DNA of 64,000 bases, taken from positions 69,167 to 133,166 of the forward strand of contig JBBRQU010000005.1 of assembly GCA_038225855.1 (NCBI GenBank), in the 5' to 3' direction. Positions 16,637 through 27,338 of the stretch are shown here, in pieces; positions within the stretch are counted from its first letter, which is position 1, and each line of letters begins with the position of its first letter. Made by a program: the position numbers and the translations under genes. This DNA is from CAHJXF01 sp038225855 (lineage in GTDB: Bacteria; Pseudomonadota; Gammaproteobacteria; Burkholderiales; Burkholderiaceae_D). A model generated the notes under the pieces. The model did no database searches and was not told the origin of the DNA. It saw only the letters and a program-made list of their open reading frames with translations.

Positions 16637-17902
16637 ATGAACAAGTCCGCTAAAGCCTCAGCATCGCTGGACGCCGCCAAGTCGGCGCCATCCGCGTCCG
16701 CGTCTTCGTCCCCCACGATCGCGGCAATCCGTGAATTCCACGAAGACCTGATCGAGATTCGCCGCGACTTCCACGCGCATCCCGAACTCGGCTTCGAGGA
16801 AGTGCGCACCGCTCGCATCGTGGCCGAGCAATTGCGCGCGCTCGGCATCGAGACGCACACCGGCATCGGCAAGACCGGCGTCGTGGGCGTGGTGCGCGGC
16901 CGTCCCACGAAAGGCCACAAGCCATCGAAGCGCACCATCGGTCTTCGCGCCGACATGGACGCATTGCCGATCGTCGAGAACAACACGTTTTCACATCGCT
17001 CGTCGCATCCGCATCGCATGCACGCGTGCGGACACGACGGCCACACGACCATGCTGCTGGGCGCGGCGCGTTATCTCGCCGACACGCGCAATTTCGACGG
17101 CGCCGTACACCTGATTTTTCAGCCCGGCGAAGAAGGCCATGCGGGCGCCAAGGCAATGATCGACGACGGCCTGTTTACGCGTTTTCCCTGCGACGCGGTC
17201 TATGCGATGCACAACTGGCCGAGCCTGCCTGCGGGCACCATCGGCATCAACGTCGGACCGATGATGGCGGCCGCCGACCGCTTCGAGATCGTGATACGCG
17301 GTCGCGGCGGCCACGGCGCGCATCCCTATCTCGCCATCGATCCGGTGGTGATCGCCGGACATCTGATCACCGCGGTGCAGAGCATCGTCGCGCGCAACGT
17401 CAGCCCGATCGATTCGGCGGTCGTCACGATCGCGGCGATGCATGCCGGCGACCTCGACGCATTCTCGGTGATCCCCAACGAGGTCAGGCTGATCGGCACG
17501 GCGCGCAGCTTCAAGGAGTCGGTGCAGCTGATGCTCGAAAAGCGCCTGGTCGAACTCACGCAATCGATCGCCGCCGCGTTCGGCGCGACCGCGTCGTGCA
17601 CTTACCATCGGCTCTATCCGGCGACGATCAACACGCCGGCCGAGGCGCGTTTCGCGGCCGACGTGGCCGAATCGCTGGTCGGCGCGGACCATGTGGTGCG
17701 CGATCTGGCGCCGTCGATGGGCGCCGAGGATTTCTCGTTCATGCTGCAGGTTCGACCCGGCGCCTATCTGCGGCTGGGCCAGGGCGGCGCCGAGTCCGGC
17801 ATGTTCCTGCACAACACGCGCTACGATTTCAACGACGAGGTGCTGCCGTACGGCGCGGGGCTGTTCGCCGCTCTGGTCGAGCGGGCCATGCCGCGCGCAT
17901 GA
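16637..17902 (+). CDS. M20-family amidohydrolase / aminoacylase (hippurate hydrolase-like)
   Basis: Metal-dependent amidohydrolase of 421 residues. The M20D pattern is clear: RRDFHAHPELGFEE near the N-terminus, MHACGHDGHTTML carrying the Cys/His metal ligands, FQPGEEG with the catalytic Glu pair, and MGAEDFSFML near the end. The first 30 residues are a low-complexity Ala/Ser leader without a hydrophobic core, so the enzyme is cytoplasmic. It probably cleaves an N-acyl amino acid or dipeptide imported by the surrounding ABC transporter, whose permease gene ends nine bases before it. It closely resembles the enzyme encoded at 25031-26224. Confidence 0.92.
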   Translation: MNKSAKASASLDAAKSAPSASASSSPTIAAIREFHEDLIEIRRDFHAHPELGFEEVRTARIVAEQLRALGIETHTGIGKTGVVGVVRGRPTKGHKPSKRTIGLRADMDALPIVENNTFSHRSSHPHRMHACGHDGHTTMLLGAARYLADTRNFDGAVHLIFQPGEEGHAGAKAMIDDGLFTRFPCDAVYAMHNWPSLPAGTIGINVGPMMAAADRFEIVIRGRGGHGAHPYLAIDPVVIAGHLITAVQSIVARNVSPIDSAVVTIAAMHAGDLDAFSVIPNEVRLIGTARSFKESVQLMLEKRLVELTQSIAAAFGATASCTYHRLYPATINTPAEARFAADVAESLVGADHVVRDLAPSMGAEDFSFMLQVRPGAYLRLGQGGAESGMFLHNTRYDFNDEVLPYGAGLFAALVERAMPRA

Positions 17903-17955
17903 AATTGTCGATGCGGTCGAAGATCGGCTCGAAGATGCGGTCGCGCGCCGCGCTC

Positions 17956-17985
17956 TTGACAGATACTTGAGACCTCAACTATTTT
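17956..17985 (+). promoter_or_regulatory. Predicted sigma-70 promoter with embedded operator palindrome
   Basis: TTGACA at 17956-17961 and TATTTT at 17980-17985 are separated by 18 bases. The palindrome TTGAGACCTCAA (17967-17978) fills the spacer, a position where a bound repressor would block polymerase. It precedes the substrate-binding protein gene by 28 bases. Confidence 0.6.
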
Positions 17986-18013
17986 TTCGATCACGATTCC
18001 CGGGAGAATCTTC

Positions 18014-19612
18014 ATGAAAGTCACCAGACTCATCGTCGCGACGCTGCTCGCCGCAACCGTCACCGCGACGCTCGGCCTGACGGCGAGCGCGCCCGCGACC
18101 GCGGCGACGTTCCGCATGTCCAATCAGGGCGATCCGCTGTCGATGGATCCGCACTCGCTCAACGAATCGCTGCAGCTCACGTTTCTCAACAACATCTACG
18201 AGTCGCTGGTGGGCCTCGACAAGAATCTCAAGCTGGTTCCCGCACTGGCGACCGACTGGAAGCAGACTTCGCCCACCGTGTGGCGCTTCAACCTGCGAAA
18301 GAACGTCACCTTCCACGACGGCACGCCCTTCACTGCCGACGACGTGATCTTCTCGCAGGCGCGCGCACTGGCCGACGGCTCGGACATGAAAACTTACGTG
18401 GGCCAGGTCAAGGAGATCAGGAAGATCGACGACCACACCGTCGACATCGTCACCAACGCGCCCTATCCAATTCTGCCGAACGTGTTCACGCGCTGGTACA
18501 TCATGAGCAAGAAGTGGTGTGCCGACAACAAGGCCGAGCGCCCGGTCGACAAGCGCAAAGGCATCGAGAACTTCGCGTCCTTCAAGGCCAACGGCACCGG
18601 TCCGTTCCGCCTGAAGTCGCGCGACCCGAGCACGCGCACGGTGCTCGTCAAGAACCTCAATTATTGGGAGAAGGTCGAAGGCAACGTCGACGAAGTGATC
18701 TTCACGCCGATCGGCAATCCATCGACGCGCGTGGCCGCACTGATCTCCGGCGAGATCGACATGATGGAGCCGGTGCCGCAACAGGACATCGCGCGCATCA
18801 ACGCGGGCGCCAACACGCGTGTCTTGCAGGGACCGGAGTTGCGCACGATTTTTCTCGGCATGGACCAGAAGCGCGACGAATTGCTGTACTCGAACGTGAA
18901 GGGCAAGAACCCGTTCAAGGACAGGCGCGTTCGTCAGGCCTTCTATCAGGCGATCGACATCGACACCATCAAGAGCAAGGTGATGCGCGGTGCGTCGACG
19001 CCCTCGGCGCTGATGATGGCGCCCGGCGTGCACGGCTTCGTGCCGGAATTGAACAAGCGTCTGCCCTACGACGTCGAGGCCGCGAAGAAACTGATGGTCG
19101 ATGCGGGCTATCCGAACGGCTTCGAAGTCAGCATGAATTGCCCGAACGACCGCTATGTCAACGATTCGGAGATCTGCCAGGCGGTGGCCGCGATGCTTGC
19201 GCGCATCAACGTCAAGATCAACCTGCAGGCCGAGACGAAGACCTTGTACTTTCCAAAAATCCTGTCGCGCAACACGTCGTTCTACATGCTCGGATGGACG
19301 CCCTCGACGATCGACGCGCACGACGTATTGAACGCGCTGCTCGGCACGCCTGACGACAAGACCGGTCGCGGGCAGTTCAACCTGGGCGCATACAGCAATC
19401 CCAAGATCGACGAGCTGATCAGCAAGATCCAGTCGGAGACCGATGCGCCCAAACGCGACGCGATGATTGCCGAAGCGACTAAGCTGCATGAAGACGAAAT
19501 CGGCCATCTGCCGCTGCATCAGCAATCGTTGGCGTGGGGTGTGAAGAAGAACGTCACGGTCGTGCAGATGGCGACCAACGACAACTTGCTGAAGTGGGTG
19601 GTGGTCAAGTGA
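18014..19612 (+). CDS. Periplasmic peptide-binding protein, DppA/OppA family (SBP family 5)
   Basis: Solute receptor of 532 residues for the ABC importer of locus 1. It has a signal peptide with cleavage near ASAPATAA, followed by the family 5 opening FRMSNQGDPLSMDPHS and YESLVGLD, and LRKNVTFHDGTPFTADDV, a conserved block. Its own promoter lies just upstream and AGCACGATTCCCGGGAG supplies an RBS. It is the only binding protein seen in the two adjacent peptide-transporter loci, so it may deliver ligand to both. The ligand could be an N-acylated amino acid or short peptide, judging by the M20 neighbours. Confidence 0.94.
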   Translation: MKVTRLIVATLLAATVTATLGLTASAPATAATFRMSNQGDPLSMDPHSLNESLQLTFLNNIYESLVGLDKNLKLVPALATDWKQTSPTVWRFNLRKNVTFHDGTPFTADDVIFSQARALADGSDMKTYVGQVKEIRKIDDHTVDIVTNAPYPILPNVFTRWYIMSKKWCADNKAERPVDKRKGIENFASFKANGTGPFRLKSRDPSTRTVLVKNLNYWEKVEGNVDEVIFTPIGNPSTRVAALISGEIDMMEPVPQQDIARINAGANTRVLQGPELRTIFLGMDQKRDELLYSNVKGKNPFKDRRVRQAFYQAIDIDTIKSKVMRGASTPSALMMAPGVHGFVPELNKRLPYDVEAAKKLMVDAGYPNGFEVSMNCPNDRYVNDSEICQAVAAMLARINVKINLQAETKTLYFPKILSRNTSFYMLGWTPSTIDAHDVLNALLGTPDDKTGRGQFNLGAYSNPKIDELISKIQSETDAPKRDAMIAEATKLHEDEIGHLPLHQQSLAWGVKKNVTVVQMATNDNLLKWVVVK

Positions 19613-19634
19613 ACCATCGTTGCCCTCCGCTCGG

Positions 19635-19812
19635 CTTGGATCCCGGCCTTCGCCGGGGCGACGGATTGTTCCGAGCGCGCGCACGTTGCCGCCGTCTTCC
19701 CGGCGCAGGCCGGGATCCAAGTTCCGCGTATGCGCACTAGAAAATTGGACCCCGGGCCCCACCGGGCGACGTGCTTCCGTCGCTTGGACCCCGGCCTTCG
19801 CCGGGGCGACGG
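19635..19812. repeat. Compound interspersed repeat, family B
   Basis: Several family B arms are packed in the gap between the binding protein gene and the dppC gene: a GGATCCCGGCCTTCGCCGGG arm near 19637, an opposing arm near 19690-19723, and further arms to 19812. They match the arms at 6981-7070. Any mRNA crossing this gap would fold into strong hairpins. Confidence 0.7.
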
Positions 19813-19836
19813 CAGTTGAGCGCGCCCCCGACTGTC

Positions 19837-20751
19837 ATGGCCCGGTCGCGGCTGTTCCGCGCCTGGGATAGCGACTTCCTCTATCAATATCGCCGCTCGC
19901 CGGTCGCGATCGGCGCGTCGGTGGTCGCACTGCTTTGTCTGGTGGGCGCGCTGTTCGCCGGATGGATCGCGCCTCACAATCCCTTCGATCTCGCGAGCGT
20001 CGATCTGTCGGACGCGCGTCTGCCGCCCGCTTGGATCGAAGGCGGCAAGGCGACCTATCCGCTGGGCAGCGACGAGCAGGGACGCGACGTGCTGTCGGCG
20101 ATTCTGTACGGCTCGCGCATCTCTCTGATCGTGGGCGCCGCGTCGGTATTGCTGTCGCTGATCATCGGCATCAGCCTCGGCCTGCTCGCGGGTTATGCCG
20201 GCGGTCGGGTCGATGCCGCGATCATGCGCATCGCCGACGTGCAACTCTCGTTCCCTGCGATCCTGATCGCGCTGTTGATCGACGGCGTGGCGCGCGCGGT
20301 CTTCAAGAACGCCGACGAAAATCTCGCCTTCCTGGTTCTCATCTTCGCGATCGCCGCATCCGGCTGGGTGCAGTACGCGCGCACCGTGCGCGGCTCGACC
20401 CTGGTCGAAAAGAATCGCGAATACGTGCAGGCCGCGCGCGTGATCGGCGTCGGCCCGATGGCGATCATGTTCAGGCATGTGTTACCGAATGTGACCGGGC
20501 CGGTGCTCGTGCTTGCGACCGTTCACATCGCAACCGCGATCATCACAGAGGCGACGCTCTCGTTTCTCGGCGTCGGAGTGCCTCCGACCCTTCCCTCTCT
20601 CGGTACGCTGATTCGTAACGGCAACAACTTTCTTTTTTCCGGCGAGTGGTGGATAACGGTATTTCCCGGAGCGGCGTTGGTGCTGCTCGTGCTGTCGGTC
20701 AATCTGCTGGGCGACTGGCTGCGCGACGCCATCAACCCGCGGCTGCAATGA
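19837..20751 (+). CDS. Peptide/nickel-type ABC permease, DppC family (locus 1)
   Basis: Permease of 304 residues with an N-terminal cytoplasmic segment, then six predicted spans. Family marks are the GSDEQGRDVLS block after the first span, LGLLAGYAGG, and the EAA-type loop YVQAARVIGVGPMAIMFRHVLPN. It pairs with the DppB-like protein of 15647. ATG 19837 is chosen because upstream codons belong to the intergenic repeat. The gap of 224 bases from the binding protein gene is repeat-filled. Confidence 0.93.
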   Translation: MARSRLFRAWDSDFLYQYRRSPVAIGASVVALLCLVGALFAGWIAPHNPFDLASVDLSDARLPPAWIEGGKATYPLGSDEQGRDVLSAILYGSRISLIVGAASVLLSLIIGISLGLLAGYAGGRVDAAIMRIADVQLSFPAILIALLIDGVARAVFKNADENLAFLVLIFAIAASGWVQYARTVRGSTLVEKNREYVQAARVIGVGPMAIMFRHVLPNVTGPVLVLATVHIATAIITEATLSFLGVGVPPTLPSLGTLIRNGNNFLFSGEWWITVFPGAALVLLVLSVNLLGDWLRDAINPRLQ

Positions 20752-20785
20752 TCCGGGATCCCGTGGCTCTTTGATGGAGGCGACC

Positions 20786-21349
20786 ATGACTCGCAACTCG
20801 TCACCCCTTGAAACATCGCAGGCATCTGTGCTGCGCATTGCATCGTCGATCGCGGCGTCGATCGCTACGGCGGCCGCATTGTCGGCGTGCGCATCGGCGC
20901 CCTTGTCGTTCATCAACGATCAGCAGGTCTTCTATCGTCAGGTGCTCAATCGCTTCCCGGTGCGCGTGCTCGCGATCGATGGCGCCTACACGGCGTTCCG
21001 GCCTGTGCCGATTTCGCCGGGCATGCATACGCTGCTGCTCGCGGCCTCGCCGGTTGCCGGTTTTCGCGTGCCGCCCGAGAAAACTTATCCGATGGACATC
21101 GCGCCGTGCACGCGCTACTACATCGCCGCGCAACGCACGTCGCCGTTGCTGCAGGACTGGGACTTGGTGGTCGAAGAGACCTATCCGGTTGCCGGCTGCA
21201 ATCCCGCGCAGGAACTCGAGAAGGCGAAGACGGCCGCGATCTCTGGCGCGACGCCACAGGGTTCGAGCTTCATCGAGTCGATCCGCGCGTCGTCCATCGC
21301 GTCATCCGCGTCATCCGCCCCCGCGCTTGCGCAGAGCGCATCGCGATGA
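20786..21349 (+). CDS. Hypothetical lipoprotein inside the peptide-transporter operon
   Basis: Protein of 187 residues with an N-terminal signal and a lipobox ALSAC followed by ASAPLS. The central 110 residues contain an apparent beta-rich domain with VRVLAIDGAY and PGMHTLLLAAS, two further cysteines (in APCTRYY and VAGCNP) and end in a Ser/Ala-rich low-complexity tail. I do not recognise the family. GGAGG lies five bases before ATG 20786. It sits between dppC and dppD on the same strand, so it is probably co-expressed; an accessory role in the envelope is only a guess. Confidence 0.75.
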   Translation: MTRNSSPLETSQASVLRIASSIAASIATAAALSACASAPLSFINDQQVFYRQVLNRFPVRVLAIDGAYTAFRPVPISPGMHTLLLAASPVAGFRVPPEKTYPMDIAPCTRYYIAAQRTSPLLQDWDLVVEETYPVAGCNPAQELEKAKTAAISGATPQGSSFIESIRASSIASSASSAPALAQSASR

Positions 21350-21367
21350 CGACCTGATCTCTTGTCG

Positions 21368-23579
<2,212 letters not shown>

Positions 23580-23583
<4 letters not shown>

Positions 23584-23984
23584 AAACCATCACGACTATC
23601 GTCGCCGTTATCGTCCTGTTGATCCTCGGCGTCGCGTTCCTCAACTGGAACCTCATCACGCAACCGACGCCGGTCAACCTGTTTATCACGACCGTCAATC
23701 TGTCGATGCCGCTGCTGTTGTTGATCGGCCTGGTGATCGTCGCGGTGCTCTACTTCGCGACCATCGGACGCATCCGCATGGAGGCCGCGATCGAGTCGCG
23801 TGAGCTGCATCGCGAACTCGACCGCGCGCGCCGCGTGGCCGAAAAGGCCGAAGAGTCGCGCATCGCGGATCTGCGCACCTGGCTCGATCGCGAGATTCCG
23901 CAGATCGAGCTCAAGCTCGATCAGGCGCTCGAGCGGCTCGGGGTTCGAGCGCCGCTCTTCGATCGCACCGACGCGCAGCGCTGA
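23580..23984 (+). CDS. Small membrane protein with LapA/DUF1049-like layout
   Basis: Protein of 134 residues with two hydrophobic segments (about residues 5-25 and 40-62) and a long Arg/Glu-rich coiled-coil-like cytoplasmic tail. The layout and the FLNWNLITQPTPVNLFI linker recall LapA-domain (DUF1049) proteins that help assemble lipopolysaccharide export components, but similarity is weak. It is translationally coupled to the DppF-like gene by a four-base overlap, so it is the last gene of the operon. A function in transporter organisation is possible but unproven. Confidence 0.7.
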
Positions 23985-23996
23985 AGCCAGACGAGT

Positions 23997-25034
23997 TCAG
24001 CGAACCAGGGCGAGCACGGCGAACGACGCGAGCCAGTGCGTGCCCACGTATTCCCCTTCGGCTGCGTGTGGAAGCGACGCGGCGAGGTGATCCTCGATCG
24101 CGCGTGCCATGCCTGCACGCCCGACGTAGGGCATCGCATCGATCAGCAATGACCAGCACCACGCGCGAGACAGATTGAGTCCGTCGAGGTGTGCGATGCG
24201 CGGATCGCTGCGATCGCTCACGCGCACCGGCGCAAGCCAGTGCGCGAACCTTTCGGTGCTCGGCATGAACGCCTGCCACCACGCAATGAACAGCGCATCG
24301 CCTGCGCGCGCGAGCACGCGTCGCATCAATGCGGCTTCGACGAGTCCTCCCGAAAGAAAATCCTCGCTGCTGCTCTCGTAGGCGACCGGATAGTCGCGAT
24401 CGTTCGCGAACCATTGCATCGCCTTCGCGACGATCGCGTCGTGCAAGGCACTTGCGTCGGCGATCTCCGCGTAGTCGAGCGCGAGCATCAACGCAAATGC
24501 ACTGTTGCCATGCATGCCCGCGCGCGAAGGAAATTCGGCGCGCGGCAGGTAGTCGATAAAGCGCGCGACGAAGGCATCGGCAAGCGGCTGCAGCGCATCG
24601 CGCCAACGCGCCGCGCGTGGATCGCCGCGGGCCGCCGCATGCAGCGCCGCCGAGAGCTTGAGCAACCACGCCCAACCGTAAGGTCGCTCGAACGAACGCG
24701 AACCGGGTCGATCGAGATACGCGCATTCGACCGCGATGCGCTCTTCGGTGAAATGCGCAGCAAGCCGAGTTGCGATCGCATCGGCCTCGGGCAGTTGCGG
24801 AAAGCGCGCGAACAGCGTGACCAGCGTCCAGTGCATATGCACCGAGGAGTGCCAGTCGTAGCTGCCGTAGAACACCGGATGCAACGCCGACGGCCGCTCG
24901 ACGTCGGTGGCCGCGTTCATCAGATGGTCGAGCTTGTTCGGGAACTCCGCGACGACGTTGGCCAGTGCCACGCGCGCGAAACGACTTGCGAGGGCTTGAT
25001 CGAGCCCCTCGAAGCGGGAGGGCTGCGGCGTCAC
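23997..25034 (-). CDS. DUF2891 family protein
   Basis: Cytoplasmic-looking protein of 345 residues without signal peptide. It shows the DUF2891 pattern: HPVFYGSYDWHSSVHMHW early, YGWAWLLKL in the middle, the SSEDFLSGGLVEA block and LNLSRAWC late, suggesting an alpha/alpha-toroid like glycoside-processing enzymes, with clustered aromatic and His residues. Function is not known. GTG 25034 overlaps the stop of the upstream M20 gene by four bases (GTGA), so it is coupled to that amidohydrolase. I see no other in-frame ATG near this position. Confidence 0.8.
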   Translation of the reverse strand: MTPQPSRFEGLDQALASRFARVALANVVAEFPNKLDHLMNAATDVERPSALHPVFYGSYDWHSSVHMHWTLVTLFARFPQLPEADAIATRLAAHFTEERIAVECAYLDRPGSRSFERPYGWAWLLKLSAALHAAARGDPRAARWRDALQPLADAFVARFIDYLPRAEFPSRAGMHGNSAFALMLALDYAEIADASALHDAIVAKAMQWFANDRDYPVAYESSSEDFLSGGLVEAALMRRVLARAGDALFIAWWQAFMPSTERFAHWLAPVRVSDRSDPRIAHLDGLNLSRAWCWSLLIDAMPYVGRAGMARAIEDHLAASLPHAAEGEYVGTHWLASFAVLALVR

Positions 25035-26224
25035 GCCTTCGCCAGAAACTTCTCCGCAAGCCGCACCCAATACGTCGCGCCGATCGGGATCAACTCGTCG
25101 TTGAAGTCGTAGCTCGGGTTGTGCAGCATGCACGGGCCCATGCCGTGTCCCGATTCGCGATGCGCGCCGTCGCCGTTGCCGATGAAGACGTAGCAGCCGG
25201 GCCTGGCCTGCAGCATGAACGCGAAATCCTCTGCGCCCATCGTCGGCTCGATGTCGGTCAACGTGTTGTCGTCGCCGACCACGTCGCGCATCACGCCCGC
25301 GGCGAAGTCGGTCTCCTTCACGTGATTGATGGTCGGCGGATAGTTGCGCTCGAAGTGCATCGTCGCGCTCGCGCCGAACGTGGTTGCGGTTCCCTCGACG
25401 ATGCGCTTCATGCCTTCCTCGATCAGGTCGAGCACTTCGGTCGTGAAGGTACGCACCGTGCCGCGCAGCAGCGCTTCGTTGGGGATGATGTTGTAGGCGT
25501 CGCCCGCATGGATCTGCGTGATCGATAGCACCGCCGTGTCGATCGGCTTCTTGTTGCGCGTGATCAGCGTCTGCAGGTTCTGCGCGATCGCACCCGCGGT
25601 CATGATCGGATCGACGCCGTTGTGCGGCATGGCCGCGTGCGCGCCACGGCCGGTCACCGTGATCTCGAACTCGTTGGACGACGCCATCATCGGCCCGGCG
25701 GTCACGCCGAAAGTACCGACCGCACTGCCGGGCCAGTTGTGCATGCCGAACACCGCGTCGCAAGGAAACTTCTCGAAGAGACCGTCTTCGATCATCACGC
25801 GCGCGCCGCCGCCGCCTTCTTCTGCCGGCTGGAAGATCAGGTTGAGCGTGCCATCGAAATTCTTCGACTCCGCGAGATATTGCGCGGCCGCGAGCAGCAT
25901 CGCGGTGTGACCATCGTGGCCGCAGGCATGCATGCGGCCCGCGTTCTGCGAGCGATGGGCGAACTCGTTGTGTTCCTGCAGCGGCAGCGCATCCATGTCT
26001 GCGCGCAGTCCCACCGACTTCGTCCCCGACCCGACCTTGAGCGTTCCCACCACGCCGGTCTTGCCCAGGCCGCGATGCACCGCGTAACCCCAATCGGTCA
26101 ATTTGTTCGCGACGATCTCGGCGGTGCGCACCTCTTCGAACTTCAGTTCGGGATGCGCGTGGATGTCGCGACGTATGTGCGCGATGTCGGACTGGAATTG
26201 GACGATGCGATCGATGAGGTTCAT
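25031..26224 (-). CDS. M20-family amidohydrolase (hippurate hydrolase-like), second copy
   Basis: Amidohydrolase of 397 residues with the same landmarks as the enzyme at 16637: RRDIHAHPELKFEE, MHACGHDGHTAML for metal binding, FQPAEEGGGG with the catalytic Glu pair and MGAEDFAFML. No signal peptide is present. The start is taken at ATG 26224; a TTG at 26236 would add four residues. It is transcribed divergently from the locus 2 transporter, with a family A repeat between. It probably hydrolyses an N-acyl or peptide bond in substrates imported by that transporter. Confidence 0.93.
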   Translation of the reverse strand: MNLIDRIVQFQSDIAHIRRDIHAHPELKFEEVRTAEIVANKLTDWGYAVHRGLGKTGVVGTLKVGSGTKSVGLRADMDALPLQEHNEFAHRSQNAGRMHACGHDGHTAMLLAAAQYLAESKNFDGTLNLIFQPAEEGGGGARVMIEDGLFEKFPCDAVFGMHNWPGSAVGTFGVTAGPMMASSNEFEITVTGRGAHAAMPHNGVDPIMTAGAIAQNLQTLITRNKKPIDTAVLSITQIHAGDAYNIIPNEALLRGTVRTFTTEVLDLIEEGMKRIVEGTATTFGASATMHFERNYPPTINHVKETDFAAGVMRDVVGDDNTLTDIEPTMGAEDFAFMLQARPGCYVFIGNGDGAHRESGHGMGPCMLHNPSYDFNDELIPIGATYWVRLAEKFLAKA

Positions 26225-26245
26225 GTAGGCACTCAACTATTTTCC

Positions 26246-26318
26246 CGTCGTCCCTGCGAACGCAGTGACCCAGCGGCGTGCTTTGACGACACTGGGTCTC
26301 CGCTTTCGCGGGAACGAC
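26246..26318. repeat. Interspersed palindromic repeat, family A, copy 2
   Basis: CGTCGTCCCTGCGAACGCAG and its mirror arm TCCGCTTTCGCGGGAACGAC enclose a centre with GCGTGCTTTGACGACACTGG. It occupies the divergent promoter region between the M20 gene and the DppB-like gene. Confidence 0.75.
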
Positions 26319-26360
26319 AAACGTCGCAGGCTATCATGGCCGCGCCTCATCGAAACCTTC

Positions 26361-27338
26361 ATGCTCGTCTTCCTGATCCGCCGCTCGCTGCAGAGCATCG
26401 CCGTGCTGTTCGCGATGTCGCTGATCGTCTTCGCGGGCGTCTATGTGATCGGCGATCCGGTGCTGGTGATGATCAGCCCCGAGGCGACGCAGGCCGACAT
26501 CGCCGCGACGCGCGTCGCGCTCGGACTCGATCAACCTTTGTGGGTGCAGTACGGCCGCTTCATCGCGGGCGCGCTGACCGGCGACCTCGGACGTTCGTAT
26601 GCGTACAGCGTGCCTGCCATCAAGCTGATTCTCGAACGCATGCCCGCGACGATGGAGCTCGCGGTCGTCGCGATGATGATCGCGATCGTGTTCGGCATTC
26701 CGCTCGGTCTGTGGGCAGGTCTCAAGCCCGATTCGATCGCGGGCAAGACCATCATGAGCGGCTCGATCCTCGGCTTCTCGCTCCCGACCTTCTGGGTCGG
26801 TTTGATGCTGATCATGCTGTTCTCGGTGTCGCTCGACTGGCTGCCCGCATCGGGCCGCGGCGCGACCGTCGATGTGTTCGGATTGAAGCTCTCGATCCTC
26901 ACGCTCGATGGCTGGAAGCATCTCTTGCTGCCCGCATTCAACCTCGCGCTCTTCAAGCTCTCGCTGATCATCCGTCTCGTGCGCGCGGGAACGCGGGAGG
27001 CGCTGCTGACGGACTACGTGCGCTTCGCGCGCGCCAAGGGTTTGTCGAATGCGCGCGTGGTGGGCGTGCATGTACTCAAGAACATCATGATCCCGGTCGT
27101 CACCGTGATCGGCCTCGAGTTCGGTTCGGTGATCGCGTTCTCCATCGTGACCGAATCGATCTTCGCGTGGCCCGGCATGGGCAAGCTCATCATCGACTCG
27201 ATCGGCGTGCTCGACCGGCCCGTGATCGTGGCGTATCTGCTCGTCATCGTGACGGTGTTCATCGTCGTCAATCTGGTGGTGGACATCGCGTACTCGTGGC
27301 TCGACCCGCGCGTGCGGCTCGGTGGCGGCGACGCATGA
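26361..27338 (+). CDS. Peptide/nickel-type ABC permease, DppB family (locus 2)
   Basis: Permease of 325 residues with six predicted spans and the same landmarks as the locus 1 protein: LVFLIRRSLQSIAVLFAMSL at the start, VALGLDQPLWVQYG, and the EAA-type loop FARAKGLSNARVVGVHVLKN. ATG 26361 is chosen by alignment to that paralogue. The stop overlaps the DppC-like start (ATGA). No binding protein gene accompanies this locus. Confidence 0.93.
   Translation: MLVFLIRRSLQSIAVLFAMSLIVFAGVYVIGDPVLVMISPEATQADIAATRVALGLDQPLWVQYGRFIAGALTGDLGRSYAYSVPAIKLILERMPATMELAVVAMMIAIVFGIPLGLWAGLKPDSIAGKTIMSGSILGFSLPTFWVGLMLIMLFSVSLDWLPASGRGATVDVFGLKLSILTLDGWKHLLLPAFNLALFKLSLIIRLVRAGTREALLTDYVRFARAKGLSNARVVGVHVLKNIMIPVVTVIGLEFGSVIAFSIVTESIFAWPGMGKLIIDSIGVLDRPVIVAYLLVIVTVFIVVNLVVDIAYSWLDPRVRLGGGDA

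Noticed and set aside
17975..19762. A minus-strand frame of 595 codons
   Set aside because: It is antisense to the peptide-binding protein gene, which has a signal peptide and family landmarks.
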